Assembly (NCBI GenBank): GCA_900755985.1
Contig: CAAEIL010000040.1
Location: forward strand, 1 to 9,321
Source: Bacteroidales bacterium
Lineage (GTDB): Bacteria; Bacteroidota; Bacteroidia; Bacteroidales; Muribaculaceae
Direction of reading: 5' to 3'
DNA: 9,321 nt
Under the pieces are notes generated by a model. That model was not told the DNA's origin. It made no database searches and saw only the letters and a list, made by a program, of their open reading frames with translations. Position numbers and translations under genes: made by a program. Numbering within the stretch: the first letter of the stretch is position 1; each line of letters starts with the position of its first letter. Below are positions 1 to 5,862 of the stretch, piece by piece.

Positions 1-18
1 CAGGGATAGGACCCGGTT

Positions 19-80
19 AGTCAACCATTCTCAGACAAAGAGTCAACCCTACTAAGTAAAACCACCAAACCGAGTCAACC
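19..80. repeat. Three dispersed copies of AGTCAACC
   Basis: The 8-mer AGTCAACC occurs at 19-26, 41-48 and 73-80, all in the same orientation and spaced 22 and 32 bases apart. The spacing is not a multiple of three, so it is not a coding repeat. No gene is visible in 1-110; stop codons are frequent there, and the stretch may be the 3' region of a gene lying to the left. The repeats could be binding sites or simply decayed sequence. Confidence 0.35.
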
Positions 81-110
81 TATTTCAGGAACGGACAGTA
101 GCATCATACC

Positions 111-156
111 AGGGCATCGCTTCTGTTTTTCAGGACAGTTGCGATGCTCTTGTTTT
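111..156 (+). terminator. Rho-independent terminator for an upstream + strand gene
   Basis: The left arm AGGGCATCGC (111-120) pairs with GCGATGCTCT (141-150), giving ten pairs including one G-U. After two T-T mismatches, CTGT (123-126) can also pair with ACAG (135-138). The hairpin is followed by a T-rich run (150-156). It most likely ends a transcript entering from the left. The T-tract lies only about 12 bases before the next -7 element, so termination and initiation elements nearly overlap. Confidence 0.6.
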
Positions 157-167
157 GAAAAAAATCG

Positions 168-175
168 TACCTTTG
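168..175 (+). promoter_or_regulatory. Bacteroidetes -7 promoter element (TACCTTTG)
   Basis: TACCTTTG matches the Bacteroidetes sigma-ABfr consensus TAnnTTTG exactly. No TTTG is found at the usual -33 spacing of about 19-20 bases; the nearest TTTG (154-157) is only 10 bases upstream. Transcription would start near 182, giving a leader of about 50 bases before the acyltransferase start at 233. Confidence 0.6.
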
Positions 176-232
176 CAGACTGAAAAGCCGGACGTCGGAT
201 AAAGCGTTCCGAAGCTTATAACAAAATCAAGT

Positions 233-1369
233 ATGAACGACGGTTCAATAGCGAAGATTGAGCGCGAAGGGCTAACATCCCGAACCTTCAGCGCACTGAA
301 ATGGATATTGCCGATACTCGTGGTCTGCGACCACTATTACCGTATTTTCATGCTTCCGGGCCATCTTTCCAAAGACCCTGTCGCAACCCGGACAGCTGTG
401 GACCTGGTGTATAGTTTTATCCTTAACTTCGAAGTCCCGGTATTCTTTCTGATATCGGGCTATCTTATATGTACCCAAAGCCATGTCACCTTTTCGTCAT
501 ACCGGTACAAGCTGAAGCGGCGCTTAGTGTCGCTGGGGATACCTTACATCGTTTTCATCGCCTATGGTTTTTTCATCGAATACATCCAGTACCGCCTGCA
601 TGGCTCCTACCCGCACTACAACGCTCAGGCCGTCCTGGAATATTTCACGGGCGTACCTGATGTATTCCCTATAAATGTGCCGCTGTGGTTTATGCGCGAC
701 CTGATTATACTGTGCCTGATTTATCCGCTCGTGCATGTTCTTCTGAAAACCACCCGAGGTTTGGCCCTGATACTGATTTCAGTGCCTTATCTACTGTTTT
801 TCAAAACCGACAGCTATGCCCATCTGCTGGTGGGACCGGTATTCTTCTCTCTGGGATATTACCTGCGCATGATACAGGCAGACCCGGTTGTCATTTCGCG
901 ACGCATATACAGGCCGCTGATTCCGCTTTACATCATACTCGGCATCATTGTGGCTTTTCCCGGTCTCAGCGGACTGCCGGCCGACAAGCTTACAGTCATC
1001 AAGAACATCAACTCGCTGATATTCATACCGGTGATTATCGCCTTGGTATCAATCGCCGTCGAGAACAAGCGTCTGCCTGTCTCGGCCAGGCTGGTATCGG
1101 CAATGTTCTTTATTTATGTGACACATCATCCCCTGCGCAATATTTATATCTACTATTATTACCATCATTTCCGAGATATCGGCGACGTGGCGTTCGTGCT
1201 GTCCCTGACTTGTCTGACAGCCGCGACGATATTTGCGCTTTGGGGAGTATATCTACTGTCTGAGCGGCTATTCCCCCGTCTGACAGGATTTGTCATGGGC
1301 CACCGCGACTGTCCGCCCAAGATGCAGAAACGCCCCGTAGCAAGCGAGAGGCTGTCCGAGGCGGTATAG
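233..1369 (+). CDS. Acyltransferase-3 (OafA-like) family integral membrane protein
   Basis: This is a 378-residue multi-pass membrane protein of the acyltransferase-3 family, whose members O-acylate polysaccharides, lipids or peptidoglycan-linked sugars at the inner membrane. Visible landmarks: the N-terminal segment around residues 19-36 carries K23-x10-H34, corresponding to the family's R-x10-H active-site motif with Lys in place of Arg; a basic loop then leads into a Pro-Tyr helix (YKLKRRLVSLGIPYIVF), as is usual in the family; a PLWFMRDL segment near residue 150 precedes another helix. About ten hydrophobic segments follow one another to roughly residue 345, and the C-terminal tail is basic and cytoplasmic-looking. 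The length is typical for a stand-alone member. The ATG follows an A-rich stretch with no Shine-Dalgarno sequence, and the -7 element at 168-175 fits. The acyl donor and acceptor cannot be inferred because no glycan-synthesis genes adjoin it. Confidence 0.82.
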   Translation: MNDGSIAKIEREGLTSRTFSALKWILPILVVCDHYYRIFMLPGHLSKDPVATRTAVDLVYSFILNFEVPVFFLISGYLICTQSHVTFSSYRYKLKRRLVSLGIPYIVFIAYGFFIEYIQYRLHGSYPHYNAQAVLEYFTGVPDVFPINVPLWFMRDLIILCLIYPLVHVLLKTTRGLALILISVPYLLFFKTDSYAHLLVGPVFFSLGYYLRMIQADPVVISRRIYRPLIPLYIILGIIVAFPGLSGLPADKLTVIKNINSLIFIPVIIALVSIAVENKRLPVSARLVSAMFFIYVTHHPLRNIYIYYYYHHFRDIGDVAFVLSLTCLTAATIFALWGVYLLSERLFPRLTGFVMGHRDCPPKMQKRPVASERLSEAV

Positions 1370-1466
1370 GGATTATATACAGGTGATGAGAGGAGCAAAA
1401 CCGATGGCACTGAGGGTTACAAGGTCGACAGCCAAGCCGGAGACTCAGCGCAGCCGGGCTAATTGC

Positions 1467-1865
1467 TCAGGGAAGGACTGTGCCTGCGATGCGCAGGGTG
1501 ATTTTCTTTGATTTGGGGGCATTGGTGCGCACACGAACATTTTTGCTGAACTCGCCGGGACGACCCTTCGGAAGATAGGTGACACGGATTTTGCCGCTCT
1601 TGCCCGGCTTGATAGGTTCGGTGGTAAACGACGGACGTGTGCAGCCGCACTGGGCTGTCGCCGATATGATGACAAGGGGTGCCGTCCCGGTGTTGGTAAT
1701 CTTGAACTCGCAGCTTACGGGACCGCCGTTCTCGCGAATGGTACCGAAGCCATGCGATTTGGCGTCAAGTGTCACAGCGGGTTCTTTTTTCTCGGCGTTA
1801 TCTTTAGGTGCGGCAACGATGCAAAGTGGTATGAGGACAATCAGAAGCAGAAGAATCTTTTTCAT
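1467..1865 (-). CDS. Secreted DUF1573 domain protein
   Basis: This 132-residue protein begins with a clear signal peptide (MKKILLLLIVLIPLCIVAA). It continues into a single immunoglobulin-like DUF1573 domain: the FGTI motif, then FKITNTGTAPLVI, the diagnostic SATAQCGCT cysteine motif, a P-IKPGKSGKI turn and a final strand run ending in ITLRIAGTVLP. Proteins of this family are common, short and exported in Bacteroidales. Their molecular role is not established; the fold suggests adhesion or protein-protein contact in the periplasm. It lies 62 bases downstream of meaB on the same strand. That gap holds GATATTTG (one base off TAnnTTTG) read leftward, so co-transcription or a weak promoter are both possible. 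No terminator is recognisable between it and the convergent acyltransferase gene (1370-1466). Confidence 0.85.
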   Translation of the reverse strand: MKKILLLLIVLIPLCIVAAPKDNAEKKEPAVTLDAKSHGFGTIRENGGPVSCEFKITNTGTAPLVIISATAQCGCTRPSFTTEPIKPGKSGKIRVTYLPKGRPGEFSKNVRVRTNAPKSKKITLRIAGTVLP

Positions 1866-1927
1866 AATCGTAAAACATTTTGTCTGTATAACAAATATCG
1901 CCCGAAGCGTGTTCGAAGCATAAACGC

Positions 1928-3028
1928 CTACCGTCCGGCGGCCTCGAGAACGCGGAAGGCGGCCTCGAATGACGACAGTCGGTTGTCCAGAACCAGACGT
2001 TCGTTTTTCTCGATGAGGGCACGGACATCGGGATTGTCGTAGAAGCGCGAGCGCAATTGCTCGTCGATGGTCTGGAACATCCAGTAACGGGCCTGCTGAG
2101 CGCGGCGACGCTCGAAATATCCGTTCTGGCGCACAAAGTCAAAGTAGCGGTCAATCATGTCCCACACTTTGTCAATTCCCAGCTCGTAATATCCCGAATA
2201 CGTCAGCACCTCGGGAGTCCATCCGGACTCGGCCATCGGGAACAGATGCAGGGCGGCTCGGAACTGTGCCGCGGCAAGGTTGGCGCGTTCTATATTGTCG
2301 CCGTCAGCCTTATTGATGACGATGCCGTCGGCCATTTCCATGATACCGCGCTTGATGCCCTGAAGTTCGTCGCCGGTGCCGGCAAGCTGAATCAGCAGGA
2401 AGAAGTCGACCATCGAGTGTACGGCGGTTTCGCTCTGTCCCACGCCTACGGTCTCGACGAAGATATTGTTGTAGCCGGCGGCTTCGCAGAGTATTATTGT
2501 CTCGCGTGTCTTGCGTGCGACGCCACCGAGACTGCCGGCCGAAGGTGAAGGGCGAATAAAAGCCTTGGGATGTACCGACAGGCGCTCCATGCGCGTCTTG
2601 TCGCCGAGAATCGAACCTTTGGTACGCTCGGACGAGGGGTCAATGGCAAGGACAGCGAGTTTGGCATCGGGATTTTCGAGGACATGCAGGCCGAATACGT
2701 CAATCGAGGTTGACTTACCGGCACCGGGTACTCCGGTGATGCCTATACGGCGCGAGTGGCCGCTGTAAGGCAGGCATTTGTCAATGCCCTCGGCGGCAAG
2801 TTTCTGATGCGCCGGAGCCAGCGATTCGACAAGGGTCACGGCGCGCGAAAGCATGGTGACGTCGCCCTTGAGTATGCCGTCAACAATCTCTGAGGCAGGC
2901 GGCAGGGGTTTGCGTTTGGGGCGGCCGGCCATATAGGGGTTGACCTGCGGCGGCTGTTGAACGCCGGCGTTGACTGTCAGGCCGTTGTATTCGGCCGAGT
3001 TTTCGGGATGTTCGATATTCTGGTCCAT
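1928..3028 (-). CDS. meaB: MeaB, methylmalonyl-CoA mutase-associated GTPase
   Basis: This is a 366-residue cytoplasmic G3E-family P-loop GTPase (MeaB/ArgK). The family protects adenosylcobalamin-dependent methylmalonyl-CoA mutase and gates cofactor loading and repair, supporting the succinate-propionate route. Visible motifs: Walker A GVPGAGKST (99-107), a DPSS metal/switch motif (130-133), an RPSPSAGSLGG segment (about 159-169), a VETVGVGQSE switch region (191-200), a LAGTGDELQGIKRG stretch (215-228) and the guanine-specificity motif NKAD (239-242). The C-terminal helical dimerisation part ends normally. About 45 N-terminal residues before the conserved core are polar and proline-rich (QQPPQVNPY), a little longer than in many homologues. 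The mutase genes are not in this window, so this is a detached copy. Stop codon is TAG. A promoter lies upstream at 3113-3120. Confidence 0.95.
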   Translation of the reverse strand: MDQNIEHPENSAEYNGLTVNAGVQQPPQVNPYMAGRPKRKPLPPASEIVDGILKGDVTMLSRAVTLVESLAPAHQKLAAEGIDKCLPYSGHSRRIGITGVPGAGKSTSIDVFGLHVLENPDAKLAVLAIDPSSERTKGSILGDKTRMERLSVHPKAFIRPSPSAGSLGGVARKTRETIILCEAAGYNNIFVETVGVGQSETAVHSMVDFFLLIQLAGTGDELQGIKRGIMEMADGIVINKADGDNIERANLAAAQFRAALHLFPMAESGWTPEVLTYSGYYELGIDKVWDMIDRYFDFVRQNGYFERRRAQQARYWMFQTIDEQLRSRFYDNPDVRALIEKNERLVLDNRLSSFEAAFRVLEAAGR

Positions 3029-3112
3029 AGCGTTGGTCTGTCGTTTGAGGCGGTCGCATCTGCTTGTCGATAGTCATTATCGGTCATGCAGCAATGACGC
3101 GCTCTTTGATAG

Positions 3113-3120
3113 CAAAGTTA
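3113..3120 (-). promoter_or_regulatory. -7 promoter element (TAACTTTG) for meaB
   Basis: Read on the minus strand this is TAACTTTG, an exact match to TAnnTTTG. A start a few bases downstream would give a leader of roughly 75-80 bases ahead of the meaB ATG. No TTTG is found at the -33 distance. The insertion sequence begins about 65 bases further upstream, so the core promoter appears undamaged while anything farther upstream has been displaced. Confidence 0.55.
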
Positions 3121-3181
3121 GCGTTTTATTTCGGATTACGCCTGCTGTTTTATGTTTTTTTGTGCATTTCAGAAAATGAAG

Positions 3182-4129
3182 TGATTTAAACTTATTTCAA
3201 AAACATAAAAAGTCTTTTAAGATATAAAAATACAGCGTATTCCGACTGAAATTCGCTATATTAGAGTTGCGACACTTTAATTTACCGAACCAATGCCGAA
3301 ATACACTGTACTCGACAAAGATACAATAAAAAATGAAATAATGCCCTATCTCAGCGTAGCAAAAAGAGGATACGTCTCCCAAGGCAGCCTCATCGAGGTC
3401 GTGAATGCGATTCTCCATAAGCTCAAGAGCGGGTGCCAGTGGCATCAGCTTCCGGTGGAACATCTCTTCGGGGATGTGGTGCTGAGCTGGAATGCGGTCT
3501 ACCATCATTTCAGGAAATGGTGCAGACTTGGAGAATGGCAGTCCATGTTCGCCGCCCTTGTCAGGAAATATAAAGACAGGCTCGATATGTCCGTGACCCA
3601 TATCGACGGATCCCATACACCTGCGCTGAAAGGTGGAGAGTGCGTTGAATATCAAGGGCGTAAAAAACGCAAGACAACCAACTCTCTGTATTTCTGCGAC
3701 CGACAGGGGCTGCCACTGGCAATGTCCGAACCTCAGAAAGGCAACCACGCGGATCTCTATGAGATTGAACAGCGGGTCGATGAGCTGGCAGCGCAACTCA
3801 GGGAATGCGGTCTGCGCACCGAAGGACTTTTCAACAATGCCGACGCAGGATTTGACGCCAAGTCTTTCAGGGCTGCGCTGGAGAGCCATGAAATCATCGC
3901 CAACGTCTGCCCTAATCCCCGTAATGGAGAGCCTGCCGAGGATTATCTGTTCGATGATGAACTTTATAAGGAACGATTCGTGATTGAACGCACCAATGCC
4001 TGGATGGACGGCTTTCGATCCATTCTGACCAGATTCGACACCACTGTTTCCAGTTGGAAAGGGTGGAACTATCTGGCATTCGCTGTGGTTTTCCTTAAAA
4101 AAATTCACAAATCACAAAAGTTTAAATGA
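3182..4129 (+). mobile_element. IS5-family insertion sequence with TGA target duplication
   Basis: A complete transposase gene lies between short inverted ends: TTTAAACTT at 3185-3193 and its reverse complement AAGTTTAAA at 4118-4126. Directly outside them the trinucleotide TGA occurs on both sides (3182-3184 and 4127-4129), which fits the 3-base TNA duplications known for some IS5-family groups. The element would be 942 bp. The inverted repeat is short. A weaker inverted match continues outward (TGAA at 3177-3180 against TTCA at 4131-4134), so the boundary is inferred rather than proven. Element and transposase look intact, suggesting a recent insertion. Confidence 0.6.
3293..4129 (+). CDS. 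IS5-family DDE transposase
   Basis: This 278-residue transposase has an N-terminal helix-turn-helix-like region (about residues 15-80, with LKSGCQWHQLP and AVYHHFRKW, the pattern of the small DNA-binding domain of IS5/IS1031-like transposases). A DDE/RNase-H-like catalytic domain follows: first Asp in HIDGSHTP (D105), second Asp in NNADAGFD (D184) and Glu in FVIERTNAWMD (E232, with the usual following Arg/Asn/Trp pattern). The YQGRKKRKTTNSLYFCDRQGLPLA block is typical of Bacteroidetes members. It is full length without frameshifts, so it is probably active. The reading frame runs to the last base of the inverted repeat, and the TGA stop coincides with the inferred target duplication. TATATTAG upstream (around 3258) is only a weak promoter candidate. 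Confidence 0.93.
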   Translation: MPKYTVLDKDTIKNEIMPYLSVAKRGYVSQGSLIEVVNAILHKLKSGCQWHQLPVEHLFGDVVLSWNAVYHHFRKWCRLGEWQSMFAALVRKYKDRLDMSVTHIDGSHTPALKGGECVEYQGRKKRKTTNSLYFCDRQGLPLAMSEPQKGNHADLYEIEQRVDELAAQLRECGLRTEGLFNNADAGFDAKSFRAALESHEIIANVCPNPRNGEPAEDYLFDDELYKERFVIERTNAWMDGFRSILTRFDTTVSSWKGWNYLAFAVVFLKKIHKSQKFK

Positions 4130-4230
4130 GTTCAATATATCAGAGGCATATCAGAAGTCTGTAAATACCCCATATACCCCCATATATTATTAATTTTTCA
4201 AAAAATTCTTTTTCAATCTATAAAATTTAC

Positions 4231-4238
4231 TAACTTTG
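4231..4238 (+). promoter_or_regulatory. -7 promoter element (TAACTTTG)
   Basis: This is an exact match to TAnnTTTG, in a strongly A+T-rich context with a T-run (4209-4213) near the -33 region but no exact TTTG. Transcription would start at about 4245, directly before the hairpin beginning at 4249. Confidence 0.55.
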
Positions 4239-4248
4239 CACATATTAG

Positions 4249-4294
4249 GCAGCATCACGCATAAACCTGGTCCCAAACAAGCGTGTGGGGCTGC
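4249..4294 (+). ncRNA. Candidate structured 5' leader or small RNA hairpin
   Basis: Outer arms GCAGC (4249-4253) and GCTGC (4290-4294) enclose inner arms CACGC (4256-4260) and GCGTG (4281-4285), with an AT/TGGG internal loop and a 20-base apical loop. CCCA in the apical loop (4272-4275) is complementary to the TGGG of the internal loop (4286-4289), allowing a pseudoknot or an alternative fold. A second small hairpin AGAACG/CGTTCT (4309-4314, 4325-4330) followed by TTTCTT could end a transcript of about 90 bases. The pairing is seen; a function as RNA is inferred. Confidence 0.35.
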
Positions 4295-4604
4295 AAAGAC
4301 ATTGTTTTAGAACGCGTTACTCAACGTTCTTTCTTGACTCATCGAAATCTATTAAATTTCAAATCTTCGTCAAGAATGCAGCATGCAGAAGGTGTCTGTG
4401 TGGAAATATGCTTATTCAACAGACAGTCAAAGATAGCATGACTGGCAGGTGTATTAGCGTATTCTGCGTAAAACTTCTGCAAATTTGCTAGTTCAACGAA
4501 GATATGCAACGCCAAAGCCTCGATGAGTGGAATGAGCAGCAAGTATGGCTCTTATGCGTTCTTTTTTCTATTTGGAGCCAGAGAGCCGTCCAGCACAGAC
4601 AATT

Positions 4605-5528
4605 ATGAAAAAACTTTTCTTCCTCTTATTTTGTTGCGTTGCCTTAAATATTTTCGGGAAAGATGCCGTCATATTTCAAGATTGCTCTTGGAGCGAGACT
4701 TCAGGGAAGATGATTCTTCATCTGAACATTATTATAAATGGATACAAGGACCAAAGTCTTTCAGTTAATGCATATTTTTATAATTCCGATGGGACAAAAT
4801 TAAAAGACACCAACAACAGCTAGTATACTCCCGACGGACAAGTAGCAACACACATTGACATCAAGCCTAGATACGACGGCACTAAATGGGATGACCTGCA
4901 GCTATCCATCCCTGTCGCAGAATTGCATCCTCTCCCTGGGAAAAACAACTATTATATAAATTTTGAAGTACATAAAGGGACTAAATCCATCGGAAGCATA
5001 TCAAAAGCTTGTTCTTATAGTTTAACCGGCACATCTTCCAGCAACTCCTACGCATCAGGCAACTCGGGAAATATTTGTACAAGTTGCGGTGGCACGGGTA
5101 AAATGGCCTGTACCATATGCAACGGTACCGGCACTAATCCCATACCAAGACCAATCGTAAATTATTATACATACCAAACGACTTATGTATATGACAAATG
5201 CATGATGTGCGGAGGCAGCGGTGTTCGTGCCTGCTGGATTTGCAATGGCACAGGTATAATCGATACTTCAAAGTATTCAGGTCCATCAGGCAATTCCTTC
5301 TTCGTCCCGAATTACGGCAGTGGCTCGAACTCCGGGTCAAGTTCCAGTGTTTATACCACATGCAGCCGTTGTGGTGGATCAGGCATATGTCATAGTTGTG
5401 GTGGAGGAAAAGGGTCATGGGAATATGTCGATCATTACACTGGCGATGGTACTAAAGCATATATACCATGTGGAGAATGCCACGGTTCCGGAATATGCCC
5501 TATATGCTATGGCCGAGGCAAACTATAA
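4605..5528 (+). pseudogene. Secreted protein with eight CxxCxGxG motifs, interrupted by an in-frame TAG
   Basis: Read through one TAG at 4821-4823 (codon 73), this is a single 307-codon frame. It starts with ATG at 4605 and a signal peptide (MKKLFFLLFCCVALNIFG). A beta-rich domain follows (about 19-145; AYFYNSDGTKLKDTNNS, stop, YTPDGQVATHIDIKP), then a Ser/Asn/Gly linker. The rest holds four pairs of DnaJ-type zinc-finger motifs with cysteines at 158/161, 169/172, 199/202, 210/213, 253/256, 262/265, 289/292 and 298/301, each CxxC followed by an xGxG-like turn. Frame and similarity of character continue unchanged across the TAG, and no good in-frame ATG follows until 5103, so the second part could not be exported on its own. 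A nonsense mutation (for example from a Tyr TAT/TAC codon) or a sequence error is most likely; readthrough is less likely because TAG is a normal stop in this window. The function of this secreted zinc-finger-like architecture is unknown. Confidence 0.75.
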
Positions 5529-5554
5529 TGATGTATACTCTGCAAACTTAACAA

Positions 5555-5604
5555 CGCGAGTTCGGGAGTCCCTTATCCCGAACCCGCGTAATATATTTTA
5601 TTTA
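5555..5604 (+). terminator. Strong rho-independent terminator
   Basis: CGCGAGTTCGGG (5555-5566) pairs with CCCGAACCCGCG (5577-5588) with one A-C mismatch in 12 pairs, and has a 10-base loop. A T/A-rich run with several Ts follows (5589-5604). It lies 26 bases after the stop of the zinc-finger-motif gene and ends its transcript. Confidence 0.8.
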
Positions 5605-5688
5605 GTCTTGAATTAAAGAGTCGTGTTTTGCACGCATTTCGCAATTTGTAAGCCGTGGATTTTCGATGAAAGTAAAATATTTTAGGCA

Positions 5689-5741
5689 GGTCAAAGTAAG
5701 CCGGATTTAGGCCGAAGGAATTAATCCGGGGGGATTTGACC
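5689..5741. repeat. Nested inverted repeat of unknown role
   Basis: The outer arms GGTCAAA (5689-5695) and TTTGACC (5735-5741) are perfect complements. Inside them CCGGATT (5701-5707) and AATCCGG (5723-5729) are again perfect, separated from the outer arms by a symmetric 5-base internal loop (GTAAG and GGGGA) and closing a 15-base loop. No T-tract follows on either strand, so it is not a terminator. The surrounding 5605-5760 has no gene. It could be a structured RNA, a protein-binding site or the end of a decayed mobile element. Confidence 0.5.
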
Positions 5742-5760
5742 AGAAGTCCTGAGAAAGCGT

Positions 5761-5796
5761 CAAAAGGCACGGCTCGTCAGCGAACCGTGCCTTTTG
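5761..5796. terminator. Bidirectional rho-independent terminator
   Basis: A 16-base arm beginning CAAAAGGCACGG (5761-5776) pairs with 5781-5796 at 15 of 16 positions around a TCAG loop. The stem is flanked by A-run and T-run, so it can end transcripts from both sides: the + strand unit on the left and porZ arriving on the minus strand (its stop codon is about 54 bases away). Confidence 0.88.
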
Positions 5797-5821
5797 TATG
5801 TCTACGTGGCATGCCCGGGGG

Positions 5822-5862
5822 CAGTTGATGACGTGGGCCTTTGCCGGGGTCAGTTGATGACG
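5822..5862. repeat. Direct repeat duplicating the last codons of porZ
   Basis: CAGTTGATGACG occurs at 5822-5833 and again at 5851-5862, each preceded by a similar CC-GGGG stretch. The second copy is the end of porZ read on the minus strand (Val-Ile-Asn-stop); the first lies just past the stop. A small tandem duplication of about 29 bases at the gene end explains it. Confidence 0.6.

Larger units (their letters stand above)
4130..4604. other. A+T-rich stretch without a convincing gene; leader or small-RNA region
   Basis: No open frame here has the character of a protein gene; short frames of 60-80 codons on both strands lack family resemblance. The stretch contains small direct repeats (ATATCAG twice around 4136-4155, CCCCATATA twice around 4167-4185). 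It also has a perfect -7 element at 4231-4238, a nested hairpin at the expected RNA 5' end (4249-4294) and a small hairpin followed by a pyrimidine run (4309-4335). The remaining 270 bases up to the next start codon show nothing I recognise. If the promoter serves the downstream gene, the leader would be about 360 bases, unusually long. Confidence 0.45.

Noticed and set aside
154..157. TTTG as a -33 element for the promoter at 168
   Set aside because: The gap of 10 bases is far shorter than the usual spacing of about 19-20.
1429..1463. Possible terminator between the convergent acyltransferase and DUF1573 genes
   Set aside because: Only a short GCCGG/CCGGGC pairing with a bulge and no T-tract on either strand.
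2057..2548. Plus-strand open frame inside meaB
   Set aside because: Antisense to conserved MeaB motifs; no independent evidence.
3197..4108. Long minus-strand open frame of about 300 codons opposite the transposase
   Set aside because: It is fully antisense to a clear DDE transposase with all catalytic residues, has no family resemblance, and is explained by the codon use of the sense gene.
3177..4134. Longer inverted ends for the IS (TGAA outward)
   Set aside because: The extra match is broken by two mismatches and would leave no direct repeat, whereas the TGA boundary gives a target duplication of a known type; not fully excluded.
4339..4542. Minus-strand frame of 67 codons that resembles a protein tail
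   Set aside because: No recognisable family, no promoter and no partner fragments nearby; kept only as part of the unexplained stretch.
4923..5528. Separate downstream gene starting at a TTG after the amber codon
   Set aside because: The TTG falls inside the beta-rich domain, has no signal peptide and no promoter; the interrupted single-gene reading is better.
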